A stretch of 64,000 nt of DNA. Origin: Linyphia triangularis (taxonomy: Eukaryota > Arthropoda > Arachnida > Araneae > Linyphiidae). A program made the translations under genes and the position numbers. Numbering within the stretch: position 1 is the stretch's first letter; every line of letters starts with the position of its first letter. Of the stretch, positions 35,332-47,300 are shown in pieces. The notes beneath the pieces are model-generated. The model saw only the letters and a program-made list of their open reading frames with translations. It was not told where the DNA came from and made no database searches. The stretch spans positions 558,001 to 622,000 of the forward strand of contig OZ021722.1 in assembly GCA_963978545.1 (NCBI GenBank), given 5' to 3'.

Positions 35332-38300
35332 AATTTAAATAAAATTAATAAGAAATACATAGATGACACTCATGAGAGGTAATAAAAATACTTACCATAT
35401 TGATTTGAACTTCTTAAAAAAAAAAAATGAAAAAAAAAAGGCATACTGCTTTTTGATTACATAACTATAGAAAGACTAATAATATCTTCCTTCTACTGTA
35501 TTGTGACAGGTAAAAAGTAAATATTTAATAAAATAGAATCTTCAGGTAACACTCATGAGATACGAAAAGATACAAAATTGAAATTTTAAAATACTGTCAC
35601 TAGCGTATGGTTTATGATTTCAAAGATTGGGACATCAAATTCCTGTGAAAATCCCCCCTATACAAATGTGGTTTGCTGGCATTGTAAGCAAAGATCATAG
35701 CAAATTTCTTGGGTAATACGTGATCAAACTATAAAAGCTGCGAATGGGTATAAAATGAGAATAAAGTGCTGCGAACCTCTTAGCAAAAAAAATGACTTTA
35801 AGCAAACTAATAAAGACAAGACATATTAGGGTCTAATATAGCTTTAACCATGATCCACAAATAACTGGCTTCAATCAGTGAACGTTAAGCTGCAGGTCCC
35901 GGCCTGATTAGCAGTCATGGTGCAGTAAAATAAATCATCCAACCAATCAATCGATGAACTTGCAAAAGGCAAGATCTATGAAGATGATATTTATGTATTG
36001 AAAACCCACGATCTCCTCATCCCTACATTAAGTGATTCCCGAATAATGTTTCAATTGTTGCGTTACCTTCTATAAATATGTCTAGGTAGGATCCACTTTG
36101 AAAGTAACAACCATCTTTGTGATTCCCGAAAAATGTTTCAATTGTTATATTAGATGATGATTGGGGATTATTAGGTGTCTGCTGTAGACATCGATGTAGA
36201 TTAACAACTGGATAGACTGCTTAACGTTGGGAAAATGAAGCCATCGCCAGATCGTTGGGTAAACAAAAAATAACGGATTGCCGAGAATTGAAAAAAAAAT
36301 CTTAGATTATATACAGCAAAATTGTCATTATATAATAGACCGTAATCAGCAAAAAATATATACTCTATACTAGAAGACAACCTGATTTATGCTCACTCAA
36401 TGCTTTTCAATCATAGGGAAACCGCTTGCTAGAACCTATTCAGTGAGCTCAATCCATCCTGTCTTCTAGTATAGCACTTAACAAAGTTTCCCGCATTCCC
36501 ACCCAACTATAAAAGTGAACTGCAATTGGATAAGCAACCACCAATCATCATCAACCCACCGGCGTATTTTTTCCCCCTTGCATTGACATAGGATCCAGTA
36601 GTTTTATCTATATTGGTGGTTGAAGAAGGTGATAAATATGTCAAGTTCACTTTGAAGTCGTTTTTCTTTTGCAGCTGATGCCCCTGGTCATCTTGCGACT
36701 GTTTGGCGAAATGCCCGGTCTGACCGGGCTCTGCATCGCGGGTGTGTTCAGCGCGTCTCTCAGCACTGTCTCTTCGGCTGTCAACTCGCTGACTGCCGTC
36801 ACCATGGAGGACTTCATCCGACCCTTCTGCTTCTGCAAATGCCTCAGCGAGTCATGGATGACCTTCATGGCAAAGTTTCTTGGTGAGTTTTGAATTTTTC
36901 TTCTCCAATCAACACGTCGACGAGTGCTGCGTTTAGGTGGTTTGACAATTTTGGCGCAAGGAAAACACGTGGTTCATATTGTGATAAAGAAATTAGTGAG
37001 CATAAATTTAAAATTTAAAAAAAAAAAAGTATCGGAAAAAAAATATAAAAGTCAAAGTTGAAATATTTTAGTGGGTGGAAGCATTGCACAAACTCGAATC
37101 ATCAATGACTCGAGGTCTGTCAGACCGCATACAGCAGCCTATAGTTTAAATCAAATTGGCTCTTTAGACCGGAATCGTGCAAAATTGCAGTCAAAGTGTT
37201 AGGGGGATGGTATCGCTAAAATTATAAAAAATATCGATTTTCTGTTTTTCGCATGTTTATAAAATTTGATACTTTTCCTTATTCCGACGTAATTTTGAGC
37301 TAATCCGATATATGTTTTTTACCCAGTATTCATCATAGCTGCAATAACCCCTTCGATGTTTCGAACGCATTTTTCTCAGTTCGTGTTTTTTGTGTTTTAC
37401 TCAAATAGCTGCCGACCAAACGGTATAGTGGTTAGCGTGCTAGCTTCTAGACCGCGAGGTTGCGGGTTCGAGTCCCGAGTTAGGCATGGGTGTTTGTAAA
37501 TGTATGTTGGCTTGTCTAATGACGAATGTTTCGGCGTATTATAGCCCTCGTGTTGCTGACGGCGCCAGATAATCTGAAAACAACCATTTAGTATAAATGA
37601 GATGAGTTGAATTTTTTTGTGTCATTCTAAAGATCTATTTCACAATACTAGGCAGTTTTGAATGATATATATACACAAATTTAACCCTAATAGCACACAT
37701 CCTCCCAGGGAGGTCCGCCGACCAAACGGTGTAGTGGTTAGCGTGCTGGCTTCTAGACCGTGAGGTTGCGGGTTCGAGTCCCGTATTAGGCATGGGTGTT
37801 TGTAAATGTATGTTGGCTTGTCTAATGACGAAAGTTTCGGCGCATTATAGCCCTCGTGTTGCTGACGGCGCCAGATAATCTGAATATAACCAACCAACCA
37901 ACCCAGGGAGGTCCCTGGGAAGTCATTCGTAGTCCCGGGGATGACTGGGGACTTCCTAGGGAACTCCCTGGGAGGATGTGTGCTTTTAGGGAAATAGTTG
38001 AAAATATCCTCTTGCTTTTCAATTTTTTTTGCCTATTCGGTTACTTTTTATTGTTTTTCTCAATCTATTTTACTTATTCGAAATCCGATGCCTAAAAGTT
38101 TAAGGTACTATTATTACTCTATTTATTATTACTTAATGCAATTTAATTCCCCACCTAAAGTTGTCGTTTCGCTGAATCCCACATTTCGCATTATATGCCC
38201 AGAGGAATTGAATGCACTGTTCTGGTTTGCACTGGTTTGAGTGATAGTGCAGTAAACACAGAGTAAAAATTTCAGAACTCTAATATAAGGTCATGAAGGT

Positions 38301-41300
38301 CCTCAATCAGCTTTAGTTTTTCAAAAATTGAAAAATAATTCTTACGTTAAACGTCTATAGGAGAAATAACACTAACATAGACACATTACGCAAACATTTT
38401 TTTAGTGACATGTTAGATTGTTATGATTAAGCAGTGGATAAAACAAAAACTTCAGATATTTTTTTTATTATTATTATTACGATCAACCTTTGCTTATTTT
38501 TTATAAAAAAAATTGTGCACATGAAAAATGAGAATATTACCTTTCAAATGGGCAAAGGCTCAAACTTTATAACATCACATCACGTGTTAACACATTATTT
38601 ACTAACATCGCATTATTGAATCGTAAAGGTTATTTTTAATCAGAATGTCATTTCGAAGGTAATATAATGAGTTATAAATTTAAAGAATCGAGAAAATTCT
38701 CAAAATAATTTTAAGAATCGGAAACATTTTCTAAATAGCTTCATATATTTAGGAGATTCAGTTTTTTAACGTATCAAACCATTTCTTGACGTGTATCCAC
38801 AAACCAGGGAAGTAATGCCTGTATTGGCTTAGTCAATGATGTGACTTTGGCCTCGAAGTTGTGTATCTTAAATTTTCTTACTTTTTTTTTAAAGTTTTTA
38901 ACGTACATACTTCATTATACGTAGTGTCGATTCCCTCACTTGAGATCGATCGTCAGTGATTATACCAAGTAGTAAGTTTTCCTGGTGACTGAGATTACGG
39001 TATAGCGTTGCAAATATGACGAGCTCCGAGTTTGCAAGAAGATTTGCACTTTATCGAGAACCACTTTGGTTGTTTTTAGATTACCTGGCAGCAACACGAG
39101 GGCTATAATGCGCCGAAACATTCATCATTAGACAAGCCAACATACATTTACAAAACACCCACGTTTAACACGGGACTCGGAACCCGCAACCTCGAGGTCT
39201 AGAGGCTAGCACGCTAACCACTATACCGTTGAGAACCACTTTGGAATATAAACTTTGCATGCAAATGTTACAAATTTCTGTAAGTTTTTTTAAAGTGCTG
39301 GTATTCCCACATACAGTCCCAAAATGGGATTTGCAGTATTGACCCACCTAGAATGGTATATATTTCCTGGTTTACGTCTCAGCAGGTCATCGGGACAATT
39401 TTCTGTACTTTTTCGAACCGTGAACATATCCAGCAAATATTTTTGATCCATGCTTAGATCTTTCTTTGCATCGTACTAAATGTTGGGCAAAACTACTTAC
39501 ATTTTTTGAAACTTGGAAAAAGAAAGTTCCTTACAACCTACTAATGACCAGAATATGCCCTACGTCCATTAGTTGTTCAACATGTTCGAACAAATGTTTC
39601 AAAAGTAATGAAGTAATAAAATAAAGCACTGCCTAATTAATTCCGTTTCTAATAATTTGATGATACCATTAGTAGTTCAGGTATTTACATTATTACCGTC
39701 ACATCCATTGGCAACAAAATTATCTATACTTATGATCCCCACTCCCCAAAATTATGTATTTGCTTTCTTTTCAAACTTAAAGCTGTGATAGTGAGTGGTG
39801 AAATGTGACAAATATATTACCATTCAGGTTCTCCCATCAACATAACATGCTCCTCTGCTATGGTTGGTTGTATTCAGATTATCTGGCGCCTTCAGCAACA
39901 CGAGGGCCGAACATTCGTCATTAGCTCTTCTGCTATGATTCACTCGTAATATTTTATTCTTTCTTTAATATACTTTAAAGTTTTGTCTTTTCTTCCGACA
40001 AAATATAGACCTCGAAGTTTATTGAAGTGATTGCTTGATTGAAGAGCTCTACGGTATTTTGACCTTTTTCTTCGTAACTTGCACCTGTCTACAAGACTAC
40101 ATGTATTTTCTGCGTTTATTTCTCCCGTATCTTCAAGTACAGCAGAGACAATCATATAGACCATACTCTATCGGATGTGCCATACCTATCGCGTGTTTTG
40201 GCCGATCGCGTTTTTTTTTCTTTTTCCCCCCACCTACACTTGACTCCAAAACTGGAGGGAACATCCCCCCTCTTGTTCAACTGAATCTTCGATTTCTGAA
40301 GTCGGTGAAACATTCAAAATCTTCAGATTGATAGTATTTTTGTCGTTTAGGCATAAAAAATATTTGTGATGACTTGCGTTTGTTCTTGTTTTAATGGCTT
40401 TAGTGTCAACAGTTTCAATAACCATCTTTCAGAATGTTTCTTGATCTTCTAAAAAAGAAATGTCTTTGCGAGGAACTTTTCTCTCTTTGGGGCAAGAGCA
40501 CTGGAATAACATTTACAAGAACAAATGTCAAATATTTTTTTTCGCGCTTTGAATTATTCAACTTTTAAAACATACTTTTTATCAGCTTAATGCTTTTAGA
40601 ATTTGTAGAATTTCATATAAGAATTATATTAAGATTATAACATAGCCAAGATTCTTGTTCTCGTCTCGCTAGGAATTACAGCTTTTTATCCCAGATAGTA
40701 TAAATTTTATCAACTACTTAAGCTGCAATATCTGGAAAATTCGGATTAATAGAAAGCGGTGTTTGGTTAAACTCATTTCTGAGATGAAGATAATATTTAA
40801 ATAATTCTTCATATGGTTGGCTTAATCCTCGTGGTTGTCCGAAAATCGGACATTTTATGTGAGATCTTGTTTTAAGTTGACTCGTTAAAGGTTTCATTGT
40901 GTTAATGATACACCATAAACGTAAGCAAACAAAGCGATAGTAGAAAAGAATGCAAACAAAGCAATTACTTTGTTGTTACAGTTATAAAAGCAAAACTTTC
41001 TGTTAAATTTATTTATTTTTTTATAACCTTTTTTTTTTTTTTTTTAAATTTTTACACACACAAAAAATCTTTTATAACTATATAATACATTTTTTACACC
41101 TTATATGTAATTTATTTGTTCAAGTTTAAATTTTAGGCTTGTTTTCATTAAACTGAAAGCATTCGAAAGACTCAGATTCTTGTCCAGTTTCATTTTCAAG
41201 TTTGATTGCATCATTAGTTTTTATAACTTGATTGTGGACCCTGAAAATCTTATTTAAACATTAAACAAAAATTATATTCTGTTTCAGCATGATATGGAAC

Positions 41301-44300
41301 AACTTTTTGTTGCTATTAGGTATTTAATTTAATTTAAATTTTAAAAAAATTCACACCACCCTAATGTTCATTTGATTCAAATTATTTCACCTTTCCATGA
41401 AAAAGGTGTGTTTCGTACAATGATTTTAACCATTCCTAAACAACCACGCGACTAACATAAAGATTTTGTTGCTTCTATTTAGCCGATATAATTAACAAGA
41501 AATTTACAAATCTCCTCCTCAAGATCGTGCAAGACACAGATACTGACATCACTGATGCCTACAACGCATTTCAATTCAGAAACGGATGGAAAAATCTCCA
41601 TTGTATGGGAATTGAGACGCTGTGTTACCATTCGCTGGCTTCGAAATTAATTTCATAATTAATTTAACAATAATTTTACATTCGAAATATAAATTTTATT
41701 AAAAATGCATTAAATTAATGCATTAATTGTATTTAGTTATCTACATGTATGTGCTTCACCCTTTTACTACGAAATCCACTTTTCTCTCTCTAAGTTTCAT
41801 ATTTAACTGCTTTTAAGTAACACGAAATTAATTTTGTAAATACATAGTAATTATGCAAATTGCATGATTAGTTTAGTGAATTAACAATTGAAAAATAATC
41901 ACTCGTTAGTAATAAAATAAAATATTTCACTTCAGACTATTTTTATTGAATTCATTTTATTAACTTCGATTTTGCTTGTATGCGGCTGCCGGGCATATCC
42001 GAGGAAACTTAATTAAGCCACTTGTAGTCCCCTGATAGGATTGAAACTTAGCAGATAGATTCGATGTCAATGCATTCTATCAAGTTTTGGGGACTATCAC
42101 TGCCACTAAAAGGTCGCTTTTACACACGTTTCTATAATCGTTTTGAAATACTAATAAATCTCATTGAACCGATCATTGTTGAAACTCAAAATTGTTTTAA
42201 TCAGAATAAATAAAAGATATTTGGACACGAAAAGATATTTACGTGATATTTGGACGTATTCATTTTTAAAGGATAAATTATGAAACTTAGTTGACCACAT
42301 ATTTTGCTGATAGAGATGTTTTTAATATTTAAAATTAGATGCAAACAACAAGCACACGCTGTCTGCAGAATACGCTCTATGTTAATGAATACAAAAATAT
42401 AATAATACATATAAAGGAACTTTGTTTATACGGGTTATATAACTTAATAAATTAGACGTTACTTAGTTTTGAATGTGTTTCAGCCGTTGGATACGGTGGA
42501 CTGACTCTCCTGCTCACTTTCATCGTGGCCAACTTCCGCGGAGTGATCGAGGCATCCAATGTCCTCTTCGGAATGGTAGGAGGACCCATCCTCGGAATAT
42601 ACTCACTCGGCATGTTCACAAAGAAGGCCAACGAACAGGTAGGCATTTGGGAAACCGTTCAGTTTTTTTTTTGTAAATAATGGCTTTATACAATCAAACC
42701 CTGTTAGGAGAAAATCGTATACTAAACTCCAACTTAACTTGACATCATTAGACGATAGATCTTCACCGTGCTCATAGGCAAATAATCCATTTCAGCGGAG
42801 TGAAGACATAATTCTCGCCAAACGCCTTTTGTTCTCTACAGGGTTGTGGTTTGGCGAGAAATATGCTTTCATGCCGCCAAAATGGATTAAATACCTATGA
42901 GCACTGATGACGATTTATCGTCTAGTGATGTCAAGTTAAGTTGAAGTTTAGTACAGTAAGGATCATCCCATATACTTTCTAGGTTACAATCTTATAGCCA
43001 TCTGCATTTAGAAATTACTTTCTATAAAGTTTTGAAATTTAATTGAGTAGGTACGAAAATTACTCCTTAATGAAATAGATTCTTTTCATTTAATGTATAA
43101 TAAATGAAAATTAAAATAGCACATGGAGCCACTGAATATGCATTGATGTAAGGATTCCAAATATTTAAGTTATTACACGCTATTTTCGAATAATTTATTT
43201 ATGTCATTTCATTAAGTGATCATTTTCGTACCAAATGCCAAGGTTTGTAGTAGTTTCTAAATGCACTGGATTTTAAAACATAGCGAGTATAGGGACTTCC
43301 TCTTGGCCGTCTGTTTCATCTAACTAATGCAGATTCAAAACAGCTAGGCTATATGTGTATTTAATACTGCTGTTTTATAGAACATTTATATTATAAGACC
43401 TTTATTTATTACATTAGTTTAACAAAATATTCATTAGGAACAATAAAACTCAATGTATTTACCAATAATTTATTACTTATTCGACTTATTAAGAAGTGTG
43501 ATTTTTGCTTTAAGTTTTCATTAATTTTTATTCTTAAATGTGTCTACCTCTTCAAAATTATTTAAAGCGCATGAACTGCTGCTTTATGAAGCATTTCAAG
43601 GTTTCCAAGTAAAAATGAAACAATTTTCGGCACTTAAACGGATGAACCTGAACATTATCTAGATAATATAACTGATTTCTTCATTTTAATGGTAACACGT
43701 ATATTAATTAATTAATTAGGCATTTATTTTTAAGTTATATTTATGGGCATTAACGGCTTTCGAGCTTTAGCGGTAACATTATGTAATTGATAAATAATGT
43801 AAAAAAGAAGAAAAAAAAGTCCAGTATTTTGTTTACTGCCTCAATGCACTGCTAGGTTTAAAATGACTTGTGTGGTCCCCACTTAGCGACTTTTTTAAAA
43901 TGTCGTCAAGTTGACATGACACCAAACTACGGGTTAGAAAAAAATGTATGACAAGTCGAAATACCGCTGAACAAGGCTTTTAGAAAATGAATTGCCAGAA
44001 CTGGTAATATCCGCCGAGTTACCATACTTGGCGCAAAACTAACCGACTGCTTTTGCTTCCAGGGCACTCTGTGCGGTCTTGTGGTGGGATTCGCCGTGAA
44101 TGCGTGGTTGGGATTTGGTTCGTACGTCGCCAAGCCTCCGGTCCCGCACCTTGCTCAAAACACAGAGGGATGCCTCAACAACGCCACAACATTCTACAAT
44201 GGAAGCATCTTGGAAACAACTCAAAGTGCACTCGAAGAAGAAAGGCAACTTCACTTCATACACTTCTGGGGACACCACTTTTAGTTGTCTCATTACGTTA

Positions 44301-47300
44301 CGATCTTCAAGCCCGCTTCATTTAAAAACTACTTTGTATAACCACCATGACATTTGGTGCGAAAATTATCACATCATGAAGAGACAAAATCGTTTTCCTT
44401 TAATATCGATAATAGAAATGAACATTATAATCGATAAATATTATACGATTTTGATTAAAATCTCTGTACCAATGCCTCTTAAGGTGTTCTAGCCGACCAA
44501 ACGGTATAGTGGTTAGCGTGCTACCTTCTAGACCACGCGGTTGCGAGTCCCGTGTTAGGCATGGGTGTTTGTAAATGTATGTTGGCTAGTCTAATGATGA
44601 ATGTTTCGGCGCATTATAGCCCTCGTGTTGCTGACGGCGCCAGATAATCTGAAAACAACCAACCAACTTAAGGTGTTCTAATCGCCCCACCTTCGAAAGT
44701 CCAGTAAAAATGCGATAAAAGCGTAAATAAAAAAAATTGAAAACGAGTGCCTTTAAACAGGGCTTTCTGTCCTTGAGCATCGCCCATCAACGATTGATTT
44801 TTTTCTGTTACATGCACAAAAAAGGACAATGTAATATCTATCGAATAACATTCAAATTTTGACATATTGGAGAAAAGTTGGTGTTTTTTTCCCCGCCAAT
44901 GAAAGACGCTAGACGCCAATGAAAGAGCTATTGCCAGAAATGTCTCCAAATTGGTAATTTTTAGTTAATTGAGTGAAAATATGAAAACGGTAAATAACAT
45001 CATAAAGTTTAATCCAATGACCCATATCATAGTGTTATCAAAAGTCAGTTTGCAGTGTAATACGAGCACTTTAAAAAAAAATTTCAATATGATTTCTTCT
45101 AAACAAAATTTCTTTTAGTTGCATGTTCCCTTTCAGAAGTCAGCTTTCAAGTAGACAAAAAAAAAAAAAAAAAAAGACAAAATGTCCGTTTACTATTTAC
45201 ACTCGAAACAAAAATAGGTTTGTTAAAATATGTATTGACCAAATTCAACTAACATTTCTTTTTAGAGGAAATCCGAGTAAGGATCTGCCAACCAGATGGC
45301 TGTGAGGTTAGCTCTCTGGCCTCGCATGCCAAAGCGGCCAGGTTCGAATTCTGGGTCAGGCATGGATGTTTGTTATGGTTCGAAATCCATATTAAGCTGT
45401 AGGTCCCGGCCTGATGAGCCGTTATTGTGCACAAAAATAGGTCGTTGAGCGTACAAACAAACCAAACCAAACAACCTATACTAAACTTCAACCTAACTTG
45501 ACATCACTAGACGGTAAATCGTCACAGTGCTCATAGGTATTTAATCCATTTTGGCGGCGTGAAAGCATAATGTTCGCCAAACCACAACCCTGTAGAGAAC
45601 AAAAGGCTATAAGGTTTGACGAAAATTATGTCTTCACTCCTCTAAAATGGATTAATTGCCTATGAGCACGGTAAAGATCTATCGTCTAGTGATGTCAAGT
45701 TAAGTTGGAGTTTAGTATAGTAAGGATCATTTCCTATACTTTCTACGTTATTGTCTTCTAGCCCAATGCATTTAGAAACTACTTTGTAGAAAATATTGAA
45801 ATATGGTACGAAAATGATTCTTTGATGAAATGACATCAATTAAAAACTCGAAAATAATGTCGAATATATTTTATTGTATTTTTGAAATCTTTACGTCAAT
45901 GCACGTGCAGTAGCGCCACTTGCAATAGTTTCCCCCATTCATAACTGATAGACATTATTATGTCATTTTATTAAGTGATCGTGCCTGCTCACCAAGTGGT
46001 TATAGAAAGTAGTTTCTAAATGAACTGGGCTATATAACAAAACGAGTATAGGATATGATCCCAACTATAACATCCTCTTAAGTGGACTATTATTAGGATT
46101 TCGTTTTACAGAGGACTTCAGTTAAAACGTATATATTAATGTAATAAGTTTTGACACTCCTTTCCCCATTTCTAGTTGAGGCTCACAACAGAATCCAAAG
46201 TTTGTAAAAGACATTAAGACCCACTTGCGAAAGACTTATTTACAAAAACCTGCGTGAAATAGTAAAATGTCCTTGTCTAAACAAAATACAATTATTTATA
46301 ATATGCGTTTTAGGTACATCTTGCCAGTGTACACGATGTCTTTCATTTGGTTCCCTGTCATTGGAGCTCTCGTCGTCTTCGTAGTCGGATATGTGGCCAG
46401 CTTTCTTTTTAGTAAGTAATTTTGAAATGAACCGCGTCATTAATTCCTTGTCCTTCCCTATATTCGCTATCTTACAATCTTCTATACTAAACTTCAACTT
46501 ATCTAGACATCACTTAGACGGTAGATCGTTACAGTGCTCATAGGTATTTAATCCATTTTGGCGGAGTGAAGACATAATTCTCGCCAAACCACAACCCTGT
46601 AGAGAACAAAAGGCGTTTGGCGAGAATTATGTCTTCACTCCGCCAAAATGGATTAAATACCCATGAGCACTGTAACGATCTACCGTCTAAGTGATGTCTA
46701 GATAAGTTGAAGCCCAGTGCATTTGTCGAAAGCGAACACTTCATCAAATCACATAAATTACTTTCATCTAATGTATATCTATTAGCCGACCAAACGGCAC
46801 AGTGGTTAGCGTGCTAGCTTTTAGACCGCGAGGTTGCGAGTCCCGTGTTAGGCATGGGTGTTTGTAAATGTATGTTGGCTTGTCTAATGACGAATGTTTC
46901 GGCGCATTATAGCCCTCGTGTTGCTGACGGCGCCAGAAAATCTGAATACAACCAACGTATATCTATTATAAATGGAAATTAAAAAGGCGAAAGTCTATTG
47001 CAGGTGGCGCCACTGCATTGATGGAGGATTTCAAATATAAAACAAAATGTATTGAAAACTATTTTCCAATTTTTAATTTCTGTCATTTCAAGAAGTGATC
47101 ATTTTCATACTCAACGAATTTTAAGATTTTCTAGAAAGTACTTTCTAAATGGGCAAGAAATTTGTAATATAGCTAGTATAGGGAATTATCCTTACTGAAT
47201 TTACTCTTACGAGAACTTGATTAACACTGAGAAACTGTAATTCAGGTGTTTACGGAGTCATATTAACAATTTTAGGTGACAGTGAAATTTTTTTTAAATA

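Larger units (their letters stand above)
29413..36674 (+). other. Intron 7
   Basis: GT-AG, 7.3 kb. Contains a short repeat shared with 36195-36300 (29430-29500), a GATAAAT-rich stretch (30470-30680), an inverted-repeat pair (31650-32110), CATACCTGCC copy 2 (32228-33848), and a SINE-B tail and a small MITE near the 3' end. 29900-30450, 31080-31640 and 33990-35850 are AT-rich without recognised content. Confidence 0.8.
36883..42483 (+). other. Intron 8
   Basis: GT-AG, 5.6 kb. Holds SINE-A copies 5-8, a palindromic MITE carrying one of them, and the M10 block at the 3' end. 38000-39050, 39250-39840 and 39950-41470 are AT-rich with no feature recognised. Confidence 0.8.
42639..44062 (+). other. 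Intron 9
   Basis: GT-AG, 1.4 kb. Holds M2 copy 1 and M1 copy d back to back (42718-43303). 43310-44040 is AT-rich with nothing recognised. Confidence 0.85.
44245..46313 (+). other. Intron 10
   Basis: GC-AG, 2.1 kb. Contains an M1 fragment (44285-44385), an M4 copy carrying SINE-A copy 9 (44440-45060), poly-A (45158-45175), SINE-B (45287-45475), M2 copy 2 and M1 copy e. Confidence 0.8.
46450..47205. mobile_element. MITE family M1, copy f (nested insertions)
   Basis: TCCCTATATTCGCTATCTTA left and GTAATATAGCTAGTATAGGG right. Interrupted by M2 copy 3 at 46482 and by SINE-A copy 10 at 46785. Confidence 0.75.

Noticed and set aside
44063..44492. Exon 10 read through as a terminal exon
   Set aside because: It would end at the stop at 44282 and lose the final helix, while exon 11 matches the family and joins in phase through the GC donor.
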